Part shown: positions 1 to 7,016 of the stretch, in pieces
How the letters are laid out: every line of letters starts with the position of its first letter
Position numbering within the stretch: the first letter of the stretch is position 1
Source: Actinomycetota bacterium
GTDB lineage: Bacteria > Actinomycetota > Acidimicrobiia > Acidimicrobiales > Acidimicrobilacustridaceae
Assembly: GCA_009703925.1 (NCBI GenBank)
Contig: WLFD01000005.1
Coordinates: 1 to 38,206, forward strand
DNA: 38,206 nt
Direction of reading: 5' to 3'
Program-made: the position numbers and the translations under genes
The notes under the pieces: model-generated
The model's input: the letters and a program-made list of their open reading frames with translations, nothing else
The model's database searches: none
What the model was told of the DNA's origin: nothing

Positions 1-150
1 CGCGAACTCCGTAAACGCATTGTGCGTCGGATCCGCATCATGCAGAACCTTCGTGATCGCAGCCGTCAACGTGGTCTTGCCATGGTCGATATGACCCATC
101 GTGCCAACATTCGCATGCGGCTTGGTCCGCTCAAATTTCTCACGTGCCAC
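1..150 (-). CDS. tuf: Elongation factor Tu, N-terminal 50 codons (partial)
   Basis: EF-Tu is the GTPase that delivers aminoacyl-tRNA to the ribosome. The reverse strand from a GTG at 150 reads [20 protein letters not shown], followed directly by [14 protein letters not shown]. This is the hallmark EF-Tu start with the G1 P-loop motif GHIDHGKT. A Shine-Dalgarno GGAG lies 6 nt upstream of the GTG (complement of 157-160), which fixes the start. The gene runs off the left edge, so about 350 codons are missing. It follows tRNA-Thr and tRNA-Met on the same strand, reminiscent of the E. coli thrU-tufB transcription unit, where tRNA genes are co-transcribed with tufB. Co-transcription here is inferred. 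Confidence 0.95.
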   Translation of the reverse strand, partial: MAREKFERTKPHANVGTMGHIDHGKTTLTAAITKVLHDADPTHNAFTEFA

Positions 151-203
151 GGGATTCTCCTGACTAGCTTTCTCTACGAGGGTTTGGATTGCGGTATTGC
201 ATG

Positions 204-276
204 TTCTGGAACTGCATCTTCTGAAACTGTGCTTCTAAAACTGTGCTTGTGAAACTGGATGCTGATGAAACTGGTG
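204..276. repeat. Five imperfect tandem copies of a 14-16 bp unit in the tuf leader
   Basis: Five consecutive units can be read: TTCTGGAACTGCATC (204-218), TTCTGAAACTGTGC (219-232), TTCTAAAACTGTGC (233-246), TTGTGAAACTGGATGC (247-262) and TGATGAAACTGGTG (263-276). The shared core is TGAAACTG. The last unit overlaps the encoded CCA end of tRNA-Met (272-274). If tuf is transcribed through from the tRNAs, the repeat lies in the tuf 5' leader. No function is known to me. It could have arisen by slippage from the tRNA 3' end, or be a processing or regulatory region. Confidence 0.75.
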
Positions 277-348
277 TCGGCGGTCGGATTCGAACCGACG
301 ACCACTCGATTATGAGCCGAGTGCTCTAACCGTCTGAGCTACGCCGAC
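272..348 (-). tRNA. tRNA-Met (anticodon CAT), CCA encoded
   Basis: The reverse strand folds as a full cloverleaf. The acceptor stem is GTCGGCG/CGCCGAC, the D arm GCTC...GAGC, the anticodon stem CTCGG/TCGAG with loop CTCATAA, and the T arm GTCGG-TTCGAAT-CCGAC. The discriminator is A, followed by an encoded CCA (TGG at 272-274 on the plus strand). The 1-72 pair is G-C, so it is not the initiator. CAT could in principle also be a lysidine-modified Ile2 tRNA, but elongator Met is the simpler reading. Confidence 0.93.
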
Positions 349-384
349 AGGTTCGCCGGCGAGGCCGAGACCCAACCGGTACAG

Positions 385-457
385 AGCCCCCTGACAGAAT
401 CGAACTGTCGACCTTTTCCTTACCATGGAAACGCTCTGCCGACTGAGCTAAGGGGGC
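385..457 (-). tRNA. tRNA-Thr (anticodon GGT)
   Basis: The reverse strand folds with acceptor GCCCCCT/AGGGGGC, D arm GCTC...GAGC, anticodon stem TTTCC/GGAAA around loop ATGGTAA (anticodon GGT), and T arm GACAG-TTCGATT-CTGTC. The discriminator is T. CCA is not encoded, unlike the neighbouring tRNA-Met 36 bp downstream. A tRNA-Thr(GGT) just upstream of tuf also occurs in E. coli (thrT-tufB). Confidence 0.95.
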
Positions 458-492
458 GCATCGACCACCGAAGTGGCCAACACAGGCTCGTC

Positions 493-522
493 ATCATGCC
501 ATGAGCGCCGCGGAGTTCCCAA
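493..522 (-). promoter_or_regulatory. Candidate sigma70-type promoter for tRNA-Thr/tRNA-Met/tuf
   Basis: On the reverse strand, TTGGGA (complement of 517-522) is followed after 18 nt by CATGAT (complement of 493-498), about 36 nt before the tRNA-Thr 5' end. The spacing suits a -35/-10 pair, but both hexamers deviate from consensus. This is a pattern-based suggestion only. Confidence 0.3.
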
Positions 523-555
523 CTCGGCCCGGCCGGGCCGTTCGCGGGCGATACG

Positions 556-1050
556 GTGAGCGTCGTGAACCTGCGTCTGGCCCGCCCCGATGATGCCGAG
601 GCCATCCGTCGAATCTACAACGTCGAGGTCGAGGGATCCACGGTCACATTCGACCTCGTTCCCCGTTCGCTTGCCGAGCAGGAGGCCTGGCTCGAGGCCC
701 GTTCCGGGGCGATGGCCGCGGTGGTGGCCGAGCTCGATGGCGAGATCGTCGGTTTCGGAGCACTTTCGCCCTATCGAACCAGACCCGCCTACTCCTCCAC
801 CGTCGAAGACTCCGTCTACGTGCGCAGCGATCACCGCGGGACCGGCGTGGGCCGGGCCCTGCTCGCCGAACTCGTCGACTGTGCCGAGACCCGCGGCTTC
901 CACTCGATCATGGCCCGGATCGTGGGCGATCACACCGCGTCGATAGCGCTGCATTCGTCCCTGGGGTTCGAAGAAGTCGGGGTCGAACGCGAGGTCGGGC
1001 GGAAATTCGGCAAGTGGCTCGATGTCATGCTCATGCAGAAAATGCTCTGA
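556..1050 (+). CDS. GNAT-family N-acetyltransferase (MnaT/phosphinothricin acetyltransferase-like)
   Basis: A 164-residue single-domain GNAT protein that should transfer acetyl from acetyl-CoA to a small amine substrate in the cytoplasm. The N-terminus (LRLARPDDAEAIRRIYN) and the TFDLVPRS segment resemble the phosphinothricin/L-amino-acid N-acetyltransferase subgroup (Pat/Bar, MnaT). The acetyl-CoA pyrophosphate loop HRGTGVG is at residues 93-99, followed by a helix (RALLAELV). The C-terminal ALHSSLGFEEVG segment (131-142) is the usual GNAT motif B. The start is GTG at 556 without a convincing ribosome site; GTG at 565 is an alternative. The gene stands alone on the plus strand between two tRNA loci. 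The substrate cannot be told from sequence. Confidence 0.88.
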   Translation: MSVVNLRLARPDDAEAIRRIYNVEVEGSTVTFDLVPRSLAEQEAWLEARSGAMAAVVAELDGEIVGFGALSPYRTRPAYSSTVEDSVYVRSDHRGTGVGRALLAELVDCAETRGFHSIMARIVGDHTASIALHSSLGFEEVGVEREVGRKFGKWLDVMLMQKML

Positions 1051-1135
1051 GGTAGGGCTTTCGGTGCCCCGAACCCGGGAGCGAACGGTTCAGATTCGGA
1101 GGGGGCACGCGCCTCCGCTAGAGTCCTTCACTTCT

Positions 1136-1220
1136 GGGTCGGTGCCCGAGTGGCCAAAGGGAACGGGCTGTAAACCCGTCGGTTATGCCTTCGAAGGTTC
1201 GAATCCTTCCCGGCCCACCA
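1136..1220 (+). tRNA. tRNA-Tyr (anticodon GTA), class II, CCA encoded
   Basis: The acceptor GGGTCGG pairs with CCGGCCC, including one T-G wobble. The anticodon stem ACGGG/CCCGT closes loop CTGTAAA (anticodon GTA). A long variable arm (about CGGTTATGCCTTC) follows, then T arm GAAGG-TTCGAAT-CCTTC, discriminator A and an encoded CCA at 1218-1220. The long variable arm is normal for bacterial tRNA-Tyr. Confidence 0.96.
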
Positions 1221-1221
1221 T

Positions 1222-1253
1222 CCGGCTCCCCGCCCATCGGGCGGGGCTGCCGG
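1222..1253 (+). terminator. Strong hairpin just after tRNA-Tyr, possible terminator
   Basis: Outer arms CCGGC (1222-1226) and GCCGG (1249-1253) enclose CCCCGCCC (1228-1235), loop ATC, and GGGCGGGG (1239-1246). The stem is very GC-rich and begins 2 nt after the tRNA. No T tract follows, so intrinsic termination is plausible but not certain. Confidence 0.5.
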
Positions 1254-1307
1254 ACGGAACCCAATGATGTTCGCTGCAACAGGCGAGTCGACGGAACGAG
1301 GAGATCC

Positions 1308-1796
1308 ATGCCGAGCTTCGATGTCGTATCAGAGGTGGACGAGCAGGAAGTCCGCAATGCGGTCGATCAGGCCGAGCGGGAGCTCACGACGCGATTCGAT
1401 TTCAAGGGAACGAACTCGTCGATCGAGTTGAAGGATCTCGAGATCGACCTGAAGTCGAGCAGTTCCGACCGGCTGACTGCCGTGCGTCAGGTTCTCGAGG
1501 AGAAGCTCGTCAAGCGCAAGGTGTCGCTGAAATCACTCGAGTACGGCAAGGTCGAAGATGCCGCCGGGGGAACCGTGCGCCAGAACGTCAAGATCAACGC
1601 CGGAATCACCTCCGAGAAGGCCCGGGCGGTCAACAAGGCCATCAAGGAGATGGGACTCAAGGGAATCCAGTCCCAGACCCAGGGCGATCAGGTGCGCGTC
1701 ACGGGGAAGAAGCGCGACGATCTTCAGGCCGTGATGGAAGGTCTCAAGAAGACCGACCTGGAGATTCCGCTGCAGTTCAACAACTTCCGCGACTGA
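1308..1796 (+). CDS. yajQ: YajQ-family nucleotide-binding protein (UPF0234)
   Basis: A 162-residue cytoplasmic protein matching the YajQ family end to end. It starts MPSFDVVSEVDEQEVRNAVD, has TTRFDFKGTNSSIE in the first third, and ends with the family's PLQFNNFRD C-terminus. Some YajQ proteins bind cyclic di-GMP and modulate transcription; others are reported to bind tRNA or nucleotides. The exact role here is unknown. The start is ATG at 1308, with GAGGAG about 5 nt upstream. The frame is open further 5' but lies over the tRNA-Tyr hairpin, so the upstream extension is rejected. The gene is convergent with the HAD gene, 19 bp from stop to stop. Confidence 0.95.
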   Translation: MPSFDVVSEVDEQEVRNAVDQAERELTTRFDFKGTNSSIELKDLEIDLKSSSSDRLTAVRQVLEEKLVKRKVSLKSLEYGKVEDAAGGTVRQNVKINAGITSEKARAVNKAIKEMGLKGIQSQTQGDQVRVTGKKRDDLQAVMEGLKKTDLEIPLQFNNFRD

Positions 1797-1822
1797 CGCT
1801 GCGGGTTCGCAACGATCAGTCG
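1790..1822. terminator. Symmetric stem-loop at convergent gene ends, candidate bidirectional terminator
   Basis: CGACTGA (1790-1796) pairs with TCAGTCG (1816-1822), and an inner TGCG/CGCA stem (1800-1803 with 1808-1811) closes a GGTT loop. The outer arms contain the yajQ stop (TGA 1794-1796) and the HAD stop (complement of TCA 1816-1818); both proteins end Asp-stop. There is no clear T tract on either side. Confidence 0.5.
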
Positions 1823-2325
1823 TAGTACCCGGAGTGGATGTACACGCACGGCACACCCTCGCCGTGGAACATCTCCCAGTTCCGACGATCGTCCTCGAAT
1901 GCGAGCGCCAGATCGAATCCGTAACTGCGGAATTCACGGACGACCCGCTGTTTGAACAGACGCGATGAGCCGTGATCGTCCCAGCCGCGCATGATCAACG
2001 CGTCCCAACGCAACTTGTAACGATCGAGCCATCCGAGTGTCTGCGGTCGGACACGCAGTGGTCGCGCCGTTAGCAGAAGGATCGTCAGTTCGCTGTCGAG
2101 GCAATCGAGGAGACGCGCCACCTCCGCAATCGGGTCATCGTCGCCGCATGCAGCGAAGAACGCTTCCCAGTCGCGATAGGGCCAGTCGAGATAGTGCTGG
2201 CGACGCGACGCATCGGAGAGCACGCCGTCCATGTCGAAGACGACGGCGCGGCCCGGGGTAACGGGCCCATCGCGCCAGTGCCAATTCTCCGGTTGTTCTT
2301 CAGGTGAATCCGGTGTGAAGGTCAT
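1816..2325 (-). CDS. HAD-superfamily phosphatase, polynucleotide kinase 3'-phosphatase-like
   Basis: A 169-residue HAD hydrolase. Motif I VVFDMDGVLSD (28-38) supplies the nucleophile Asp31 and Asp33. Motif II is LLLTARP (Thr86), Lys125 is a candidate motif III residue, and motif IV is FEDD (143-146). The layout (a short WPYRDWEAF insert after motif I, then RWDALIMRGWDDH before the Lys) resembles the phosphatase domain of T4-type polynucleotide kinase, so a nucleic acid or nucleotide phosphate substrate is possible (inference). Its ATG overlaps the acs stop by 4 nt (ATGA), implying translational coupling to acs. It is the last gene of the minus-strand array. Confidence 0.75.
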   Translation of the reverse strand: MTFTPDSPEEQPENWHWRDGPVTPGRAVVFDMDGVLSDASRRQHYLDWPYRDWEAFFAACGDDDPIAEVARLLDCLDSELTILLLTARPLRVRPQTLGWLDRYKLRWDALIMRGWDDHGSSRLFKQRVVREFRSYGFDLALAFEDDRRNWEMFHGEGVPCVYIHSGYYD

Positions 2326-4295
2326 GAACCACTTCCCGGACCGTGCGCAGCACTTTCCTTGATTGCATCGACGACACCGGGATCGGCAAGCGTCGTCGTG
2401 TCGCCGAGATCGCGACCTTCTGCAACGTCGCGGAGAAGGCGACGCATGATCTTTCCACTTCGCGTCTTCGGAAGATCGGGAACGATGATCACACGCTTGG
2501 GACGGGCGGTGGGACCGATTTTGTGGGCGACATGCTGACGGAGTTCCTCGACAAGTTCGTCGTTGGCGGTGACCGAACTTCGCAGGATCACGTAACCGAC
2601 AATCGCCTGACCGGTGAGGCTGTCCGTCGCCCCGACCACCGCAGCTTCGGCCACGGCGCGATGGTCGACCAGTGCGCTTTCGACCTCCGTGGTCGAGATG
2701 CGGTGACCGGAGACGTTCATCACGTCGTCGACGCGACCGAGAAGCCAGAGGTACCCGTCCTCGTCGATCTTGGCGCCATCGCCAGCGAAATAGCGGCCCG
2801 GATACTGGCTCCAATACGTCTCGCGGTAGCGGTCGGGATCTCCCCAAATGCCGCGGAGCATCGCCGGCCACGGGCGGGTCAACGTGAGATAGCCACCACC
2901 ATGTTCGATCCGGTTCCCTTCTTCATCGACCACTTCGACGCCGATTCCAGGCAGGGCGAATGTTGCCGATCCGGGTTTGGTGACCGTGACACCCGGCAGG
3001 GGCGTGATCATCTGGCCGCCTGTTTCGGTCTGCCACCACGTGTCGACGATCGGGCATCGACTCCCGCCGATGTGCTCGTGGTACCACATCCACGCTTCGG
3101 GATTGATCGACTCGCCGACAGTGCCGAGAAGACGCAATGACGAGAGGTCGTGTGCGGCGGGCTCGGCGTCGCCCCACTTCATGAACATGCGGATCGCCGT
3201 CGGTGCCGTATAGAGCTGGGTGACGCCGTAGCGCTCGACGATGTCCCACATCCGGTCCTTGGCCGGCGTGTCGGGAGTGCCTTCGTACAGAACCGACGTT
3301 GCTCCGTTGGCCAGCGGCCCGTAGACGATGTAGCTGTGGCCCGTGACCCAGCCGATGTCGGCCGAGCACCAGTAGATGTCGGTCTCGGGTTTCAGATCGA
3401 ACACGTACTTGTACGAGAACGCGACCTGTGTGAGATAGCCGCCGGTCGTGTGCATGATGCCCTTGGGCTTCGCGGTGGTGCCGGAGGTGTACAGGAGAAA
3501 GAGCAGGTCTTCCGAGCCCATCGCCTCGGGGACAGAAACCTCCGAGGCCGACAACATGAGCTCGTGATACCAGTGATCTCTACCGTCGACCATCACGACA
3601 TCGGATCCGGTGCGCCGGACCACGACAACGCCTGTCACGGACGGACAGTTCACCACGGCTTCGTCGACATTGACCTTGAGGGGAGCAGCGGCGCCCTTCC
3701 GGTAGCCGCCGTCGGCCGTGACGATCACCTTGCATCCGCCATCCTGGACCCGGTCGATGATCGAGTCCGGTGAGAACCCGCCGAAGATCACCGAATGGGC
3801 GGCACCGATACGGGTGCACGCCAACATCGCCACGGGAAGCTCGGGAATCATCGGCATGTAGATCGCGACCCGATCGCCGCGCTCGACACCCAGGCCCTTC
3901 AGGACGTTCGCGAACTTCGAGACCTCGGTCAGCAGATCGGAATAGGTGATCGTGCGGGTATCTCCCGGTTCCCCTTCCCAGTGATACGCGACCCGATCAC
4001 CGATTCCGGCTTCGACCTGACGGTCGAGACAGTTCACCGAGACGTTGAGTTCGCCACCGACGAACCACTTCGCGTCGGGGAGTTTCCATTCGAGCGTCGT
4101 GTCGAAATCCTTCGACCACGTCAGCAGTTCGCGGGCCTGTCGGGCCCAGAAGGCCTCGTAATCGGCTTCGGCCTCTCGATGAAGAGAATCGTCCGACACG
4201 AGAGCCTGTGCGACGAATTCCGGTGACGGCGGAAAGGTCCGCTCCTCGAGGAAATAGTCCTCGATGGTCGCATCGGTGTTCGAGTGTTCCGTCAC
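2322..4295 (-). CDS. acs: Acetyl-CoA synthetase (AMP-forming)
   Basis: Activates acetate to acetyl-CoA via acetyl-AMP in the cytoplasm. The 657-residue length is normal for Acs. The N-terminal ACAS region is followed by the P-loop YTSGTTAKPKG (269-279), the adenylate-binding DTWWQTETGG segment, and the hinge/A8 region LWLLGRVDDVMNVSGHR. The C-terminal PKTRSGKIMRR carries catalytic Lys615, which protein acetyltransferases modify in well-studied Acs enzymes. GTG at 4295 is chosen because AGGGGG sits 7 nt upstream; a TTG two codons earlier would overlap that site. It lies 34 bp after midA on the same strand and overlaps the HAD gene by 4 nt. Confidence 0.96.
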   Translation of the reverse strand: MTEHSNTDATIEDYFLEERTFPPSPEFVAQALVSDDSLHREAEADYEAFWARQARELLTWSKDFDTTLEWKLPDAKWFVGGELNVSVNCLDRQVEAGIGDRVAYHWEGEPGDTRTITYSDLLTEVSKFANVLKGLGVERGDRVAIYMPMIPELPVAMLACTRIGAAHSVIFGGFSPDSIIDRVQDGGCKVIVTADGGYRKGAAAPLKVNVDEAVVNCPSVTGVVVVRRTGSDVVMVDGRDHWYHELMLSASEVSVPEAMGSEDLLFLLYTSGTTAKPKGIMHTTGGYLTQVAFSYKYVFDLKPETDIYWCSADIGWVTGHSYIVYGPLANGATSVLYEGTPDTPAKDRMWDIVERYGVTQLYTAPTAIRMFMKWGDAEPAAHDLSSLRLLGTVGESINPEAWMWYHEHIGGSRCPIVDTWWQTETGGQMITPLPGVTVTKPGSATFALPGIGVEVVDEEGNRIEHGGGYLTLTRPWPAMLRGIWGDPDRYRETYWSQYPGRYFAGDGAKIDEDGYLWLLGRVDDVMNVSGHRISTTEVESALVDHRAVAEAAVVGATDSLTGQAIVGYVILRSSVTANDELVEELRQHVAHKIGPTARPKRVIIVPDLPKTRSGKIMRRLLRDVAEGRDLGDTTTLADPGVVDAIKESAAHGPGSGS

Positions 4296-4329
4296 GATCA
4301 ATCCCCCTGAACGAATCTGTTGCCGGAGC

Positions 4330-5493
4330 CTACCGGCCTGTCTCGTCGGCCTCGTCCGGCTTCCCCGCGACTATCCATTGCATCACGGTGAATCCGCCCA
4401 GCCCCCCACCCTCGAGAAGAGCCTCGGCCTCCCGGATCCGACTTCGGCCCCGGATTTCATTCAGACCGGGCGCGTGTGGGTTCGCTTCCCAGACCCGTCG
4501 ACCCTCGTCAACCAGTTCGTCGATGCCGAATCGTTCGAGGAAATCACTCTGGGATTCGACGACGTTCGCCGAAACGTCCATCTGGATCTGGTCGAGAGCG
4601 ACATCGACGGTGATGTCCTGCGATCCGGGTGAATCGAGAGGATGGGAGCCGCGTTCGTGTCCCCGGAATGTGCGCATCCATCCGAAGTCGGGACGCGCCG
4701 CCAGTTCTTTCGTCGTCGATGCGTAGTCGATCACCACGAGTCGACCGTCGCCGATACGGGAGCGCATGTCGGCGATCCATCCAATCGCCTGTGCCTGGAG
4801 CGGGAACCAGCTGCCCGTGCCTCCTGAATCGGTTTTCGCCGCGAGCTCCCGAGTCGCCGTGTCCCCGGGCCGGTCGAGAGCGCGAACGACGAACTCACAG
4901 AGGCCGTCCTCGTCGATCGCGACTTCCAGCGCCTCGACCACTCCCTCGCCGTCGTCATCTCCCGGCCGCACGCGGACGATGTCGAACGCGAGGTTGTCCA
5001 GAAGCTCGTTGGCGAACACGATTCCGTCGAATGATTCGGGAGGCTCCGGAGCCGAGACGAAGACCGGACCGGTGCCGACGAGGCCGCGGAGCACGAAGGC
5101 CTGCAGTTCCTCGCCCGACCGCTCCCCCACCCATCCGGCGAGGTGCGCTTCATGCAGAAGACGTTGGCCCGGGGCTCGTTCGACAAGAACATGGAGAAGT
5201 ACGCCCGCGCACTCGGGACCGGCAAGACGGATCGAACGGGCAAGGGTCCCGGGTCCGGCCCCGACCTCGACGAGGACGAACGGATCCGGATCGCCGAGTT
5301 CGTGCCACCATTCGTCGAGCGCCCGGGAGATGACCGCCCCGAACAGGGGGCCGACCTCGGGACTCGTCAGGAAATCACCGCGACCGCCGGCTCGACCGCC
5401 GGTCGCATAGAAACCTGCAACCGGATCGTAGAGAGCACGGTCGACAAACTCCGAGAACGGAATGGATCCACCAGCATCACTCGCCGGTACCAC
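4330..5493 (-). CDS. midA: MidA/NDUFAF7-family SAM-dependent methyltransferase
   Basis: A 387-residue class I methyltransferase of the MidA (DUF185) family. GDFLTSPEVGPLFG at 39-52 is the family signature, VEVGAGPGTL at 75-84 is the SAM-binding motif I, and FANELLDNLAFD follows in the middle. The human homologue NDUFAF7 dimethylates an Arg of complex I subunit NDUFS2 (the NuoD homologue). The GTG start at 5493 lies 7 nt beyond the nuoN stop, and that TGA plus the next GG forms the Shine-Dalgarno TGAGG. Tight linkage to the 11-subunit nuo set makes a role in maturing that complex attractive (inference). Bacterial MidA substrates are mostly unproven. Confidence 0.88.
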   Translation of the reverse strand: MVPASDAGGSIPFSEFVDRALYDPVAGFYATGGRAGGRGDFLTSPEVGPLFGAVISRALDEWWHELGDPDPFVLVEVGAGPGTLARSIRLAGPECAGVLLHVLVERAPGQRLLHEAHLAGWVGERSGEELQAFVLRGLVGTGPVFVSAPEPPESFDGIVFANELLDNLAFDIVRVRPGDDDGEGVVEALEVAIDEDGLCEFVVRALDRPGDTATRELAAKTDSGGTGSWFPLQAQAIGWIADMRSRIGDGRLVVIDYASTTKELAARPDFGWMRTFRGHERGSHPLDSPGSQDITVDVALDQIQMDVSANVVESQSDFLERFGIDELVDEGRRVWEANPHAPGLNEIRGRSRIREAEALLEGGGLGGFTVMQWIVAGKPDEADETGR

Positions 5494-5500
5494 TTCGGCC

Positions 5501-7012
5501 TCAGCGGGCGAGGGAGAAGAGCGTGATCGGATCGGTGAAGTGTGTCAGCAGGCCCGGGAAGACGCCGACGATGACCGTGACCCCGACGGTGAGGACCACC
5601 GCTGCCTTCAATGCAACAGGGACGCGGATGGGAGCGACGTCGCCGTCCGGCGCATCGTCCATCCACATGACCCGGATGAGTCGTCCGTAATAGCCGAACG
5701 CGATTACCGAGTTGATGCCGACGATCGTCGCAAGGATGTAGCCACCGGAAGTCCCGGCGGAAGTGAGCGCCCGGAAGATCTCGAGTTTGGCGAACCAGCC
5801 GCCGGCCGGCGGGATGCCGGCGAGAGCGAAGAGGAAGACCGTCATGGCGACGGTGAGCGCCGGCGCATACTGGAACAGACCTGCGAAAGACGTGATGGAC
5901 GCCGAGCGGGTCTTGCGGGCGACGGCGATCACCACAGCGAATGCTCCGAGGTTCATCGCCGCGTAGATGAGCAGGTAGAGAACGACCGAACGCAGTGCTT
6001 CTCCGCCGACAGCGAGGCTGGTTCCGGCGACGGCGAGCGGAGCGAGGATGTACCCGGCCTGTGCAATGCCCGAGTAGGCCAGCATCCGGACGATGTTGGT
6101 CTGGCGGAGGGCAACGAGGTTTCCGAAGGTCATCGTGACCGCAGCGAGAACCCAGATCAGCGGACCGTAGACGTCGTCGCGACCGTAGAAGCCGATGAAC
6201 AGGATGTTCATCAGTGCAACGAAACCTGCCGCCTTCGAAGCAACGGCAAGGAACGAGGTCACCGGGGTGGGCGCACCTTCGTACACATCGGGTGCCCATG
6301 TGTGGAAGGGCACTGCCGACACCTTGAAGCCGAATCCGATGATGACGAAAACGATGCCGAGCGTGACGATCGGCTGTGAGGAAATGGCGTCGCCGAGTTT
6401 CGGTCCAATCTCGACGAGGAGGGTCGAGCCGGTGATTCCGAAGATCAGCGACATGCCGTAGAGAAGAATCGCAGAGGCGAAGACACCCATCAGGTAGTAC
6501 TTCAGGCCGGCCTCGTTGCTCTTCGCGTCACGCTTGCGCCAGGCCGCCAGCATGTACGCCGGGATCGAGATCAGCTCGAGAGCCACGAAGATACTGATCA
6601 GATCGCGGGCCGAGGTCATGACCATCATGCCGAGCACCGATGCAAGGATGAGCTGGTAATACTCGCCTTCGTAGTAATCGCCCTCGGCGATGTAATTCGT
6701 GGAGAGCAGGATCACGACATAGGCCGAGAGAAGGAACAGCGCCTTCAGCACGAGCGCATAATCGTCGACCACATAGGCGCCACCGAAGAGAACACGTTCG
6801 GTGCCGTTGTAGGCGAGGGAGACGACCGGGATCAGTGCGGCAAGCAGCCCCACGCCGGCGATCGACGAGGTCGCCCATCGCGAATTCTCGCCGGTGAACG
6901 CGTCGACCAGAACCAGCACGACGAGCGTGGCCGCGACGATGATCTCGGGCGCGAGTGCGTGATAGTCGATACTGGGCGCTGTCCACGCGAACGTCGCGAG
7001 CTGGGCGAACAA
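5501..7012 (-). CDS. nuoN: NADH-quinone oxidoreductase subunit N, 11-subunit set
   Basis: Antiporter-like proton-pumping membrane subunit of complex I. Visible family features are LELISIPAY with the TM5 glutamate, and FKVSAVPFHTWAPDVYEG with the pumping-site lysine, followed by GAPTPVTSFLAVASKAAGF. About 503 residues and many hydrophobic helices, as expected. The preferred start is TTG at 7012: GGAGG lies 8 nt upstream and it leaves 4 bp after the nuoM stop. The frame is open upstream to 7066, but that would overlap nuoM heavily. It is the last nuo gene before midA. Confidence 0.93.
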   Translation of the reverse strand: MFAQLATFAWTAPSIDYHALAPEIIVAATLVVLVLVDAFTGENSRWATSSIAGVGLLAALIPVVSLAYNGTERVLFGGAYVVDDYALVLKALFLLSAYVVILLSTNYIAEGDYYEGEYYQLILASVLGMMVMTSARDLISIFVALELISIPAYMLAAWRKRDAKSNEAGLKYYLMGVFASAILLYGMSLIFGITGSTLLVEIGPKLGDAISSQPIVTLGIVFVIIGFGFKVSAVPFHTWAPDVYEGAPTPVTSFLAVASKAAGFVALMNILFIGFYGRDDVYGPLIWVLAAVTMTFGNLVALRQTNIVRMLAYSGIAQAGYILAPLAVAGTSLAVGGEALRSVVLYLLIYAAMNLGAFAVVIAVARKTRSASITSFAGLFQYAPALTVAMTVFLFALAGIPPAGGWFAKLEIFRALTSAGTSGGYILATIVGINSVIAFGYYGRLIRVMWMDDAPDGDVAPIRVPVALKAAVVLTVGVTVIVGVFPGLLTHFTDPITLFSLAR

Positions 7013-7016
7013 GAGA

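Noticed and set aside
1098-1118. Hairpin GGAGG/CCTCC as terminator of the GNAT gene
   Set aside because: Short stem with a 9-nt loop, no T tract, and it lies between the gene and tRNA-Tyr where a tRNA promoter is equally possible; too weak to list.
1022-1267. 81-codon plus-strand open frame across tRNA-Tyr
   Set aside because: It reads through the tRNA-Tyr gene and its hairpin and has no ribosome site.
4208-4726. 172-codon plus-strand open frame over the acs/midA junction
   Set aside because: Antisense to two well-supported genes, Ser/Arg/Pro-rich, no family features.
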